In this document: positions 14,101-21,477 of the stretch, one piece after another
How positions within the stretch are numbered: position 1 is the first letter of the stretch
Layout: the number at the start of each line of letters is the position of its first letter
Origin: Durusdinium trenchii
Taxonomy: Eukaryota; Sar; Dinophyceae; Suessiales; Symbiodiniaceae
Assembly (NCBI GenBank): GCA_963970005.1
Contig: CAXAMN010025328.1
Span: 622,677 to 686,676 of the forward strand
Direction: 5' to 3'
DNA length: 64,000 nt
Program-made: the position numbers and the translations under genes
The notes under the pieces: generated by a model
The model's input: the letters and a program-made list of their open reading frames with translations, nothing else
Database searches by the model: none
What the model was told of the DNA's origin: nothing

Positions 14101-14734
14101 GAGTCATCGCCAGCTGCCGAGCTCGTTCCCGGATCTGATGCCTTCTTCGGTACTCTCCTGCGGCTTCGTCAACTTCGGCAGGATCTTCATGAGCATCATG
14201 GAGGCCGTGTAGTCCTAGCTCATCCTCCGCCAGAAGCTCACCGGGAATCCTTGGCAGCTCACCGAAGACGAGCTGGGCCGGTGTAAAACCTCCCTTGTTC
14301 AGCCAACGGTTCTTGGTGGACAGGATGGCTGCGATAAACTCATCGAGCTCTTCGAGGTTTGTGAAGATGCACCGGCCAGACTGCAGTTCACTGTCTAAGC
14401 GGTCTTTCAGCCACCCTCCGTGGCGCTCTGCCTTGCCGTTTTGCCACGGACATTCCGGGTGAATCACGTGCTGAAGAATGCCTTGGAACTCCAATCCTCT
14501 CTCAAATGCTCCCCGGAATTCATTGCCTGAGTCCGTCACCAGCAAATGAGGTGCTCCAAAATAGCGAACCCAGGAATCCATGAAGAGCCTCCAGGCAGCA
14601 GCAGAGGTGGGCGCGCCGTTCTTGGTCTCCCGGCAGCGAACAGCTATCTGGTAGCTGGTCCCGGCACAGGTGAGGTTCATGATGGGGATCTGGCACTCCT
14701 TGAACCGGATAAACAGGAAGTCGGCGCACAGCAC
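11102..14734 (-). CDS. Copia pol: integrase core, reverse transcriptase, RNase H
   Basis: This 1210-codon open frame carries the integrase, RT and RNase H. The integrase core has aspartates in CADFLF (residue 4) and VTDSGNEF (68) and glutamate in NGKAERHGG (103), a DD35E-like spacing. A long proline/serine-rich linker spans about 330-530. The Copia-type RT starts near 640, with FSDVKNAFCQ (Asp 702) and VEVDDFIVC (Asp 793-794, the YVDD equivalent). RNase H motifs follow: CSDAGG, FGGETQAM and VTDAKSLYD. All expected catalytic positions appear kept. The first codon is GTG directly after an in-frame TGA at 14735-14737, so this is the continuation of the upstream ORF rather than an independent gene. 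The frame ends inside the 3' LTR. Confidence 0.9.
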   Translation of the reverse strand: MLCADFLFIRFKECQIPIMNLTCAGTSYQIAVRCRETKNGAPTSAAAWRLFMDSWVRYFGAPHLLVTDSGNEFRGAFERGLEFQGILQHVIHPECPWQNGKAERHGGWLKDRLDSELQSGRCIFTNLEELDEFIAAILSTKNRWLNKGGFTPAQLVFGELPRIPGELLAEDELGLHGLHDAHEDPAEVDEAAGEYRRRHQIRERARQLAMTQASREAIRRSRHAAPQQQRHWAPGQWVYVFRRARGNQDLHLRDRWVGPGVVVVANNDTIYVGMRTRLWRCSPGQLRAALPSEVLGRELATSPGLSELLRQVVAGTHAGAVDVQREGLPGPEDRLGPVHRIEEGVAAASSAPSQQRAVLPSPQELIPPTVEAIPPGLLPLGHHRGERMPSIAEEEERPSNDPTMEELPHLSRRSSVNEPASEPGEQPQASGPGPPALPDDPSAPAEPPLKMVRTTSPEHVMESDPPSSSQPSSAAAVEPAPAGTRAPGTPIADLMRRIPRAVSPPPGLAEPHEGAHLTPVEELPQQNRVPTQVEEFNRLAQRRDHDHADDPELWGEHWFHIPQDASVLCLELSGEWVQLPKRGGEISLKELSLQEKEQFDKSDELEWSAVLGTGAVKVIVGKAASKARENWPDRIISSRMVRRKKPQPELNAWKAKSRWCIHGHHDPDTGTLCTYSPTPSTEGLMTFLQTGLNFGMKFAFSDVKNAFCQSDKLNRPRGPLFAEPCEGLHLPEGALIEILVPTYGLDDAPREWRLTVTRFLTSLSFEKNLVEPCWYTLFSDKRECLAQVLVEVDDFIVCAAPDHYDWLKSELTKRFHFGKWEEDEAEYAGRHIRVMSDSVHVDQSKYIQEQVKPIPLAKGRRSTPDDLLSKEEFNLLRSLVFKINWLARESRPEASGLASLMAGRLPNAQVNDVQVINKYVNFLRSTHDRPLKIWRFHPENMCFVVCSDAGGINMKGVDQVDHEGLPLDATQGAWMVLAAERLPEGNRAVRASPITWRSSRLKRKVFSTFGGETQAMLQGVNEVDWLQVMYRDATKHDVSLSCWRNSLSPHMLIMRGQCSLADRQGQCSVTDAKSLYDCLLRENPSGKQDRKSALELAIILRDLQDTKSMVRWVPHQKMLVDCVTKLDPSRANDALNQFVKSGWLSLVDVPTELKHRRDDPAYKRRSHAASSKRLEYEEQHRILMSFFLSALVNDSRGNCNDSPLDTMIPC
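11141..11150 (-). other. Polypurine tract
   Basis: On the minus strand TAGGGGGAAC lies immediately upstream of the 3' LTR start, the position where RNase H leaves the plus-strand DNA primer. It is also part of the pol reading frame. Confidence 0.75.
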
Positions 14735-17620
14735 TCAGAAGGTCCTTGGTAGTTGTGCTCGCCTCCGATTGTCTGGTCCCCTCTTCAGCTGACAGTCTTC
14801 GCAGCCGAACTCCTCCCGGATGTAGCGAAGCACTTGAGGAAGGGCGCCGGCAGCCTTGAACGCACGGAGCATGCGTAGGCGGTCAGGATGACCCGTGTTC
14901 ACATGGACCTTCTGCACCAGCCGACGCTGAGAGTCAGACACCGGAGTGGTGTACTGTTCAGGTTCATTAGGAGGATTCGTCTCGTCCTCAGCCTCCTCTT
15001 CTTCTTCTCCAAACCAACATCCAGGGCGGGTGAGCTCGTAGACCTCGGCACTCTCCAGGAAAGAGGGTGGATTCAGGCCCAGAGCCACTGCTTGAGCGCC
15101 GCGGGTAATGGCTGAGCATAGCTCGGCGGGATACTCCTGTGCCTTGCGTGGAAGCCCCCCGATCAGTGTCTCGTGGTCGTGATCTCCTCGGCACACGGCG
15201 TTCACCAGCTCCAATGCAAGCCAGGGGTTGTTAGTGGCTATGCAGGTAGACTTCCGAGACAAGGTTCCCGAGGGTACGACACTGAGTCCGAAGAAGCATT
15301 GATCGAAGCTCATAAGGACCACATCGTCTCTTCGTAGAAGACGTTGAGTGCGAGGGAGCCGCCACGAAGCTGCCAAGCGGGGATGTTCCAATCCAAAGAA
15401 GTTGCCATCGGCGATCTGTTCCTCGCATGCTTCCATGGCGAAGTTCCACATTAGATGTCCCTCTGCAACGGTTCGCCGGCAAGTCTCAGGATCCATGCGT
15501 TCCTGATAGATATGCCTCAGGCGTGTGAAGGCCTTGCAAGCCGGGGATGCCATCATCATCCGAGGGCGATGCTTCTTCCGATACTGCCGAAACGCCCTCC
15601 GGTGGGAGAGTTTGCGCACGTCCCAACCGTGCTGGAGGTCAAAGACGTGTGAGCTATCGACTTTCAATCCAGCTCTCTGAGCATGAGGAATCACACGGGG
15701 AGGTGAGAAGAGCTCCACAAAGTCTAAGTCGTGCACACTGGAATGGTGTTCCCTTCTCGCATGCCTCGCAAGTAGATTGAGGCGGTGATGACATCTCTGC
15801 AGCTCGGTCTGATGGCCAGCATTTGGGATCTCCTCTTGGTCCTCATGAATTTGCTCCAAAATGGAGCCTGAGCGTCCGGCCCAGAAAGGTCCTAGGGAAG
15901 ACTCCTTTCCTTGGTGGTCGAACCCGATGATCGGGGCGTTGAAGTCCACCATCTGCAATGCTCGGTAGAATCCACCAGGGCACCACCACTCACTCACCAT
16001 GACCTCCCGGGAGTGAGAGTTGACATACTCCAGTGAGGTCTCGGCGACCGGCCCATTCCAGAGAACATGTCCCGAGTCCTTCTCGCTGACACGCCTCCAT
16101 GCCACACATTCATGATCTCGAGGATGTAGTCGCTCTCCGGGAGCTAGAGTGCTGCGGTGAATCTGCATGAATGAGGGCATCCATCGAGGCCAGGGTCCAG
16201 TTCCCGTCCCGGCGGGATTCATAGAGCTCAGGTGTACGCGTTCTTCATCCCCGAATCCGTCAGGGTTCATAGTTGCAGCAGCCCACGAGAAAGCCATCCT
16301 CGATTCCAGCGACTTGTCATCCACAAACTCGAAGTTGCCGCCAGGAGCCTGCCCAGGGCTCAGCACGTAGTCGCTAGGAGCCTGCTCAGGACTCAGCACG
16401 GGACCGCCAGGAGCCTGCTCAGGGCTCATGATACAGGCCTGCTCAGGGCCGTCATAGCCAGAAGGAGCCTGCTCAGGGCTCAGCACGAGGGCCTGCTCAG
16501 GGCCAGGGGCCTGCTCAGGGCCGGTCAAGTCATACCTGAAAATGATGCACTCCTCATTCAAATTGAAGGATGCCAAACAGCCCTGCAGTTCCTGGGATGT
16601 CTGCTGCCAGCTGATGGTCAGGCCCGCCCAGGTCGCGCCTGTAGCCAGCATCCACGAAGGCCATGGCCTCCTCACTCGCGATCCGGAGACTGCTCGTTGG
16701 GATTCTCCTGAGGAGAGGTGGTCTCGTTGCTCTCCGGGCTGGCAGCCACGGTCTGCAGGTCCCATCCCGGCTCGGTGTTGGACCAAAGGTCGGAGTCCGC
16801 GTCCAGGTTCATCGGACCCTGAGTCTGCTGAGTTCCCGGCGGGATGTTCATGGGATAGACCGGCGCCTGATGAGGGTTTCCCATTCCAGCAGTCATCATG
16901 ATCATCTGGCCCTGTCCCCGAGCCAGCTCTTGGAGGGAGTGGTTGATCTCGCCCAGAGTCGTTGCCAACTGCGAGTTCTGCACGCTCATGGAGTTGATGG
17001 CCTGCTCCAGGATGAGGCTGGCCTCCTGAGATCCGCTGCTCACCAGCGGATGTTGTGCCCGGGTGCTTGCCATCGTACTCGTAGTCGCATACCCGCTCTC
17101 CGGGAAGGCCGACGTCGGTGATCCGGGTTCCGGAGGAGCCTGAAAGGCTCTTCCCTTTGCCTTCGGATGCGAAGGAGCTGTGCCGCGACGACTCTTGGAG
17201 GCATAGGTCAGCCTGGCATTGCACTGCAGGCACACCGTCCATGAGGCGTACTGGTTGGCCCGTGATGCGATCTGAGTGGCATCGGCCAGGCGCCTGACAC
17301 TCGGCCTCGATGTACTTCTTCCGATTGCTGGCCGTGCTCTTGGCGGTCAGCTCCGCCCGAATCAGCCTCTTGTAGTTGCTGCGGTTGACCTCCCACCGAT
17401 CCATCACATGGCCCATCAGAGCCTCCCAGCGCTCGGCCGAGGCTGCAGCACCTCCCTGGCTCCGGCGAGAGTCCATCGTGAGTAGGAAGGGAGGTGGCGT
17501 CGAATTTGGCTTCACGAGGTGAACGATTGCCCATAGGCGATGTCGAGCCTGAAAGCTGCGGCGGTCCACATGCACAATCTGCAACGGGATCGTGAAGCAC
17601 AGGGCATACTGCAAGTACAT
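14735..17620 (-). CDS. Copia central polyprotein: methyltransferase-like domain and pre-integrase zinc motif
   Basis: The frame is open for 961 codons. Residues before about 110 look native and end in KKYIEAEC. Residues about 110-350 look out of frame, the native reading being in the other frames. Residues 365-428 are a (G/S)PEQAP repeat. Residues 632-825 resemble a C5-cytosine DNA methyltransferase Rossmann domain: VELFSPPRVIPHAQRAGL in the place of motif I, ASPACKAFT (692-698) matching the PPCQxFS motif IV with its nucleophilic cysteine, and FGLEHPRLAASW (742-753) in the place of the ENV motif. The C-terminus has the GAG-pre-integrase zinc motif, HVNTGH (906-911) with CEDC (940-943). The ORF ends at TGA 14735-14737, in frame with integrase-RT. 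Confidence 0.75.
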   Translation of the reverse strand: MYLQYALCFTIPLQIVHVDRRSFQARHRLWAIVHLVKPNSTPPPFLLTMDSRRSQGGAAASAERWEALMGHVMDRWEVNRSNYKRLIRAELTAKSTASNRKKYIEAECQAPGRCHSDRITGQPVRLMDGVPAVQCQADLCLQESSRHSSFASEGKGKSLSGSSGTRITDVGLPGERVCDYEYDGKHPGTTSAGEQRISGGQPHPGAGHQLHERAELAVGNDSGRDQPLPPRAGSGTGPDDHDDCWNGKPSSGAGLSHEHPAGNSADSGSDEPGRGLRPLVQHRAGMGPADRGCQPGEQRDHLSSGESQRAVSGSRVRRPWPSWMLATGATWAGLTISWQQTSQELQGCLASFNLNEECIIFRYDLTGPEQAPGPEQALVLSPEQAPSGYDGPEQACIMSPEQAPGGPVLSPEQAPSDYVLSPGQAPGGNFEFVDDKSLESRMAFSWAAATMNPDGFGDEERVHLSSMNPAGTGTGPWPRWMPSFMQIHRSTLAPGERLHPRDHECVAWRRVSEKDSGHVLWNGPVAETSLEYVNSHSREVMVSEWWCPGGFYRALQMVDFNAPIIGFDHQGKESSLGPFWAGRSGSILEQIHEDQEEIPNAGHQTELQRCHHRLNLLARHARREHHSSVHDLDFVELFSPPRVIPHAQRAGLKVDSSHVFDLQHGWDVRKLSHRRAFRQYRKKHRPRMMMASPACKAFTRLRHIYQERMDPETCRRTVAEGHLMWNFAMEACEEQIADGNFFGLEHPRLAASWRLPRTQRLLRRDDVVLMSFDQCFFGLSVVPSGTLSRKSTCIATNNPWLALELVNAVCRGDHDHETLIGGLPRKAQEYPAELCSAITRGAQAVALGLNPPSFLESAEVYELTRPGCWFGEEEEEAEDETNPPNEPEQYTTPVSDSQRRLVQKVHVNTGHPDRLRMLRAFKAAGALPQVLRYIREEFGCEDCQLKRGPDNRRRAQLPRTF
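15146..15727 (-). other. C5-cytosine-methyltransferase-like domain inside the retroelement
   Basis: The putative catalytic cysteine is in ASPACK (codons at about 15536-15547) and the EHP motif is at about 15380-15388. The glycine-rich SAM-binding loop is replaced by SPPR, so SAM binding is doubtful. A C-terminal stretch with SFDQCFFGL and DHDHETLIGG has no obvious role. Known families: DNMT genes captured by retrotransposons have been reported in dinoflagellates and a charophyte alga. The assignment here is by motif alone. Confidence 0.55.
16337..16522 (-). repeat. In-frame (G/S)PEQAP coding minisatellite
   Basis: Seven or so imperfect copies of a CCTGCTCAGGGC-type unit, spaced 24-50 bp, encode PEQAP/PEQAL/PGQAP peptides between gag and the methyltransferase-like domain. 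It probably forms a flexible linker and is prone to length change. Confidence 0.85.
16672..17304 (-). pseudogene. Frame-shifted middle segment of the Copia gag-pol
   Basis: The native reading moves into a third frame here. Near 17301 the frame encoding KYIEAEC shifts to one encoding RRLADATQIASRANQYASW and then VCLQCNARL, a possible zinc-binding CxxC. One extra base in the string GAGTGTCAGG would explain the shift. The frame stops at 16672, after which homology-like sequence (EEAMAFVDAGYRRDLGG) continues in yet another frame before returning to the main pol frame near 16.55 kb. Confidence 0.6.
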
Positions 17621-20120
17621 GTCCGCTGATCATGGTGCGAGGTGTGGTACAAGATGTGGAGCATGACGTGCAAGCTGATGACATGGGTGTAAACAACTCG
17701 CAAGAAGGTAAATGAGACTGTTGCAAAACAGGTACGGCAGAAGTTTCCAAGCTCTGACTCAATCTCTGTTCCTCAAGTTTTCTGTTGAGCTCATCACTGG
17801 ATTCTTGGCTACCAAGCTGCAACTCTCGACTCACGGAGTGAACAGCTTCTTTTGTGTACGCGGAGGAGGATCCAAGATTGAAGTCACCCTCGGACAGCTG
17901 GTACTTCTTCACCAGTTCCGAAGGCACGGGGAAACTACGATTCTTCTCCCAGTCAAACAGGTTCAGGGTGCGGTGCCCCGACGCCAGTCGCTTGAGAGGC
18001 AAACTAACATCCAACAAGGAAAAATGGACTTCGTTCTTCTTCAAGTCGATGGAGGTTCCCAGGAAGTCCATGAACCCGATGCTCAGCAGAGGAGGGATCC
18101 CTCCCTTCAGCACGGTCACCTCGAGAACTCCGGGACAACCCCCGGGGGAGATGGGAAGCAGCACTACTCCAGTAACCTCAGCAGCCCCGCCGATACCCAT
18201 AGGTACTGAAGTCGGGGCATCCACTGCGATGTGCTTCAGGCCAAGGGACTTTAAATGAATGCCAATGGATTGAAGAGCCACCTCGCCGATCAGGTCTTGA
18301 GTGGCACCAGTGTCCAGAATGGCTTCACCTGAAGGCAGAGTCAGAAAACTCGGGAGACTCTTATCCTCCTTGAACTGCACTTCTCGCACGGCCTCGTACA
18401 GAGCCTGGAAGGTGATGAAGGAGAAAGCCGAGGCACCACCCTGCAGGGACGAGCTGTACGCAAAGGCCACCACCGGCTTCTTGTTCTTGTTGGCGTCGCA
18501 GTCTTCGGCCCAATGACCCTTCTTCATGCAGATGCGGCACCTGGAGATCTTCTTCAACTGCTCCTTGTTCATCTTTGTCCGGCCGCTGCGATGAAGTTCA
18601 CCGCGACGCTCACGGCCACCCGCTCCGACAGGGCCACCCTTGACGAAGGCCCCGCGATCCTTCTTCAGCTCGGCCTTGAACTCTTTGTTCTCCTTCCAGC
18701 TGCGAGGACGTTGGCGCTTTGCATCCAGCACTGCATACACTTCCAACACCTGGTCCTCCGTGAGGTCCAAAGCCTCCAGCTCGTGGGCAATGTCATCCTC
18801 GTCCAACGACTCTTCATCCTCAGGGATGTGGCCGAGATAGGAACCCGTGTCCTCTTCGGGAGCGTTTTCGCCTGCCGCAAAACCAGTCATCCGATCGGAA
18901 CGAACGTCCAGACGGCTCAGGGCTCGAGCAACCGCTTGAGGGCACTCATCTTGGCCTTGAAGGAGGGTGGACAAGTTCTGCTGGTTCTGATCATTCAGTC
19001 CGGCACCTTCACGGAGAAGCGTCGCCTTGAAGGGGTCCGGAATGATCACACCGTATTGAGAGGCATGAGCAAAGTCTCTCATCCTTCTCACAGCAAACTG
19101 GGCCAGACTCTCGTCACGATGGCGTTGGAGGTCCGTGATAGCCGAACGATACGCTCGGCGTCGTTCATCATCTTCGCGAACTCCAGCCTTGTTGTTCATG
19201 ATCTCAACGATGACATCCAAGTATGCCGAGGACTGAAGCACGCTCTCGGGAAGGTGCTCAAACTCGGATTGGAGTTCCCAACCCAAGCTTCGAAGGACCT
19301 TGTCGGCCCGCTTGTGCACCGGCAGGTCTGTCGTCTTGTTCCAGCGCTGGATGGACTGCACCCAGTAGCGCCGCATGGCCCATCCGGGCCAACCAGGTGG
19401 GTCGCTGAAGTCGCCCTTGTAGACCGGGTTGGAGTCATGAGGGCGGTGCCACCAGTCTGACCGCTGCCATCCGCCTGAGCTCCAGCCAGGTTGCCATTGC
19501 CAATCTTGCCATGTCCAAGCCACCGCCGAGGAGGAGCTGCCAATTCCTGGAACTGCAGAATCCCTTGTAGTCGGTTGACTACTCGCCCAAGTTCTCGACC
19601 AGGGGTCCCCACTCGACCATGGATCCGTAGGTGATCTGGTAGCTGATGGACAGGTCGCTGTAGCATCATCCGTTCTGGTAATCCGAGGAGTCGGCGATGT
19701 AGCCCCCGCCGCCGCCGTACCCTCGGACATAGTCGTAGGCATGGAGGTACTCGGTGGAGTCGTCGTCGTAGCCGGATCCTGAGCAGGCTCTGACGGACCC
19801 GCCGGAGAGGAAGAGACCCCGTTCATCTCCTCACCGCCAGCCGTCGGAGCTGCCGTGCTCTTCGTCCACCATGCCTCGTCGTCATCTCGTCTCCATGGGC
19901 GCCACCAATGTGAGCGCCACTCCCAAGCCGCGCTGCCGCTACCTTCTCGGGGCCGCTGAGAGGGGGAAGGTAGCGCAGCATCAACCATGGCTCCGGGTAC
20001 CAACTGACGACGTTTCCCACCTACCCAGCGGCTCGCCCTGTTTCTTCTAGGGGGCGCAGCGGGCGTTGGATCTTGAGCCATCACAGGATGGCGGAATGCG
20101 CTCTGGTCAAGAGTCAACAT
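17208..20120 (-). CDS. Copia gag and aspartic protease
   Basis: This 970-codon frame starts at an ATG within the 5' LTR. A more conventional start is the ATG at 19988, just after the primer-binding site. It has an acidic/proline-rich N-terminus, a tryptophan-rich section, then a gag-like helical region. The CCHC knuckle CRICMKKGHWAEDC (near residue 528) packages RNA, and AILDTGATQDLIG (near residue 600) is a retropepsin-type active site. Sequence after about 17640 (residues beyond about 825) looks out of frame and overlaps the central ORF. Gag and protease are therefore intact while the junction to the next domain is broken. Confidence 0.88.
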   Translation of the reverse strand: MLTLDQSAFRHPVMAQDPTPAAPPRRNRASRWVGGKRRQLVPGAMVDAALPSPSQRPREGSGSAAWEWRSHWWRPWRRDDDEAWWTKSTAAPTAGGEEMNGVSSSPAGPSEPAQDPATTTTPPSTSMPTTMSEGTAAAGATSPTPRITRTDDATATCPSATRSPTDPWSSGDPWSRTWASSQPTTRDSAVPGIGSSSSAVAWTWQDWQWQPGWSSGGWQRSDWWHRPHDSNPVYKGDFSDPPGWPGWAMRRYWVQSIQRWNKTTDLPVHKRADKVLRSLGWELQSEFEHLPESVLQSSAYLDVIVEIMNNKAGVREDDERRRAYRSAITDLQRHRDESLAQFAVRRMRDFAHASQYGVIIPDPFKATLLREGAGLNDQNQQNLSTLLQGQDECPQAVARALSRLDVRSDRMTGFAAGENAPEEDTGSYLGHIPEDEESLDEDDIAHELEALDLTEDQVLEVYAVLDAKRQRPRSWKENKEFKAELKKDRGAFVKGGPVGAGGRERRGELHRSGRTKMNKEQLKKISRCRICMKKGHWAEDCDANKNKKPVVAFAYSSSLQGGASAFSFITFQALYEAVREVQFKEDKSLPSFLTLPSGEAILDTGATQDLIGEVALQSIGIHLKSLGLKHIAVDAPTSVPMGIGGAAEVTGVVLLPISPGGCPGVLEVTVLKGGIPPLLSIGFMDFLGTSIDLKKNEVHFSLLDVSLPLKRLASGHRTLNLFDWEKNRSFPVPSELVKKYQLSEGDFNLGSSSAYTKEAVHSVSRELQLGSQESSDELNRKLEEQRLSQSLETSAVPVLQQSHLPSCELFTPMSSACTSCSTSCTTPRTMISGHVLAVCPVLHDPVADCACGPPQLSGSTSPMGNRSPREAKFDATSLPTHDGLSPEPGRCCSLGRALGGSDGPCDGSVGGQPQQLQEADSGGADRQEHGQQSEEVHRGRVSGAWPMPLRSHHGPTSTPHGRCACSAMPG
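19989..20002 (-). other. Primer-binding site
   Basis: On the minus strand TGGTACCCGGAGCC begins two bases after the 5' LTR and is complementary to a tRNA 3' end finishing in ...GGGTACCA. Copia elements normally use initiator or another tRNA here; I could not assign the tRNA. The gag ORF reads straight through it. Confidence 0.75.
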
Positions 20121-20152
20121 GGAATCATGGTGTCCAATGGTGAATCATTACA
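20005..20152 (-). repeat. 5' LTR (148 bp)
   Basis: Identical by eye to 10993-11140 and bounded by TG and CA. It is very short for a Copia element. In the minus-strand direction it holds the pol stop (LTR bases 37-39) and an ATG (33-35) whose frame continues into gag, so almost all of it overlaps open frames. Confidence 0.93.
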
Positions 20153-20157
20153 GGGGT
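20153..20157. repeat. Target-site duplication GGGGT (right)
   Basis: Exact copy of 10988-10992, directly flanking the 5' LTR. Confidence 0.93.
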
Positions 20158-21416
20158 CCTCATCAGGGTTACCAGCTGATGGGCCTCAAAGGTAATCCTC
20201 ATCTTCTCAGTTGCTGAGTCCGTCATGATAGTCCAATGAGCTCTTCCCCATCCTTTTGATCCTCAGTGGTCACCAATTGCCAATCTTGCTTCGTCTGATC
20301 ATCCAATGCCTCAATGTCCTCATTGGGTTCCTGTCTCATGGGCTTGTTGGTTCAGCTCATCTTGAAGGTCCCTCCTAATCTTTTTGATGGTCTTCCCATG
20401 TGTCCTGGTCTCATGGCCTGCAAATACAGCCTTAGTTGATCCCTTTTTCACCCATACAGGAACCTGATCTGAGAATCCAACCATACATTCAGGCTTTGCC
20501 ACAAATTCCTTCAGATCTTCATGCCCCATGGACACAGGGCTCATGATATAGTCATGGTGGTTCCATGCCAATTCTGCTGAAATCTGCTGCTCCTCCTTGC
20601 TCAAGGGCGCCAACGCATTTGGAGTCATATGTTTGGCACCAAAAGCATCCATAAGCATCTTGGCCCCCTTGTCCCTTTGCATATACCCCTCTTTGATGCT
20701 CTTCATTTCAGATTCAGCCCTTTCCAAGTGATTGATACAAAGAATCTTCTGGGGCCCATCTTCCAACTCATCCCTTTTCTCCTCAAGTTTGACTTTCTCC
20801 ACTGATAGCAGCTGAAAATATTTCCATGCAAGATCCTCTTCATGCCCCATGGGCACAAGGCTCATGATATAGTCATGGTGGTTCCATGCCAATTCTGCTG
20901 AAATCTGCTGCTCCTCATTGCTCAAGGGCGCCAACGCATTTGGAGTCATATGTTTGGCACCAGTAGCATCCATAAGCATTTTGGCCCTCTTGTCCCTTTG
21001 CTTATACCCCTCTTTGATGCTCTTCATTTGGGATTCAGCCCTTTCCAATTGATTGATACAAAGAATCTTCTGGGGCCCATCTTCCAGCTCATCCCTTTTC
21101 TCCTCAAGCTTGACTTTCTCCACTGATAGCAGCTGAAAATACTTCCATGCAAGATCCATCTTCTGCACCCCATGCCCATAACTCCTTTCCCTTTCCAACC
21201 ATGTCTTAACCTCACCAACCAAGTGGGGGAATTGTTGCTTGGCACCCCCACCTGATGCCCTACTCTCATGTGGTTCCCACCTGATGCTTTTTTCCCTTTG
21301 CTCAATCCACTCCTTTGCGTTCTCTCATCTGCTGTTGTGCTTTGCTGATGCTTCAGAATCTGTGTCTCCCATTTGGACCTTTCAGCATAAATCCCCTTCA
21401 ACACATGAGGTCTCAT
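20158..21416 (-). pseudogene. 5' half of a decayed DDE-type transposase with internal duplication
   Basis: The longest intact frame is 20320-21222 (300 codons). The start carries a CENP-B/pogo-like stretch (FPHLVGEVKTWLERER). Two 107-residue lysine/glutamate-rich repeats follow, then VGFSDQVPVWVKKGSTK near 20440-20480, which fits the first catalytic aspartate motif of DDE_1 transposases. After the stop at 20320 homologous-looking sequence continues in shifted frames (SATEKMRITFEAHQLVT) up to the Copia insertion point. N-terminal sequence also continues in another frame to 21416. The gene was already broken before the Copia element landed. The family call rests on motif shape and on the matching 3' half at 10430-10992. 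Confidence 0.6.
20521..21162 (-). repeat. 321-bp in-frame tandem duplication
   Basis: Copy one at 20521-20841 and copy two at 20842-21162 differ at only about a dozen positions. The period is exactly 107 codons, so the transposase frame is kept across the junction. Each copy encodes DLAWKYFQLLSVEKVKLEEK and ends HHDYIMS..MGHE. Confidence 0.9.
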
Positions 21417-21477
21417 CAGGATTGTCCTATTCCTTGTCCTTGCGCATTTTCCTTTCTGATTCTTCAGTACGCTCTCC

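Larger units (their letters stand above)
10993..20152 (-). mobile_element. Complete Copia-type LTR retrotransposon with methyltransferase-like domain
   Basis: This 9160-bp element on the minus strand has identical 148-bp LTRs, a GGGGT target duplication, a tRNA-like primer-binding site just inside the 5' LTR and a polypurine tract just before the 3' LTR. Protein order is gag (CCHC knuckle), aspartic protease (DTGA), a glutamine/proline repeat, a cytosine-methyltransferase-like domain, GAG-pre-integrase zinc motif, integrase, reverse transcriptase and RNase H. Integrase before RT is the Copia order. Identical LTRs imply a recent insertion, yet the reading frame is broken by several frameshifts and a TGA. 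It sits inside an older transposase pseudogene. It may be a non-autonomous copy mobilised in trans, or the frame breaks may be assembly errors. Confidence 0.93.
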
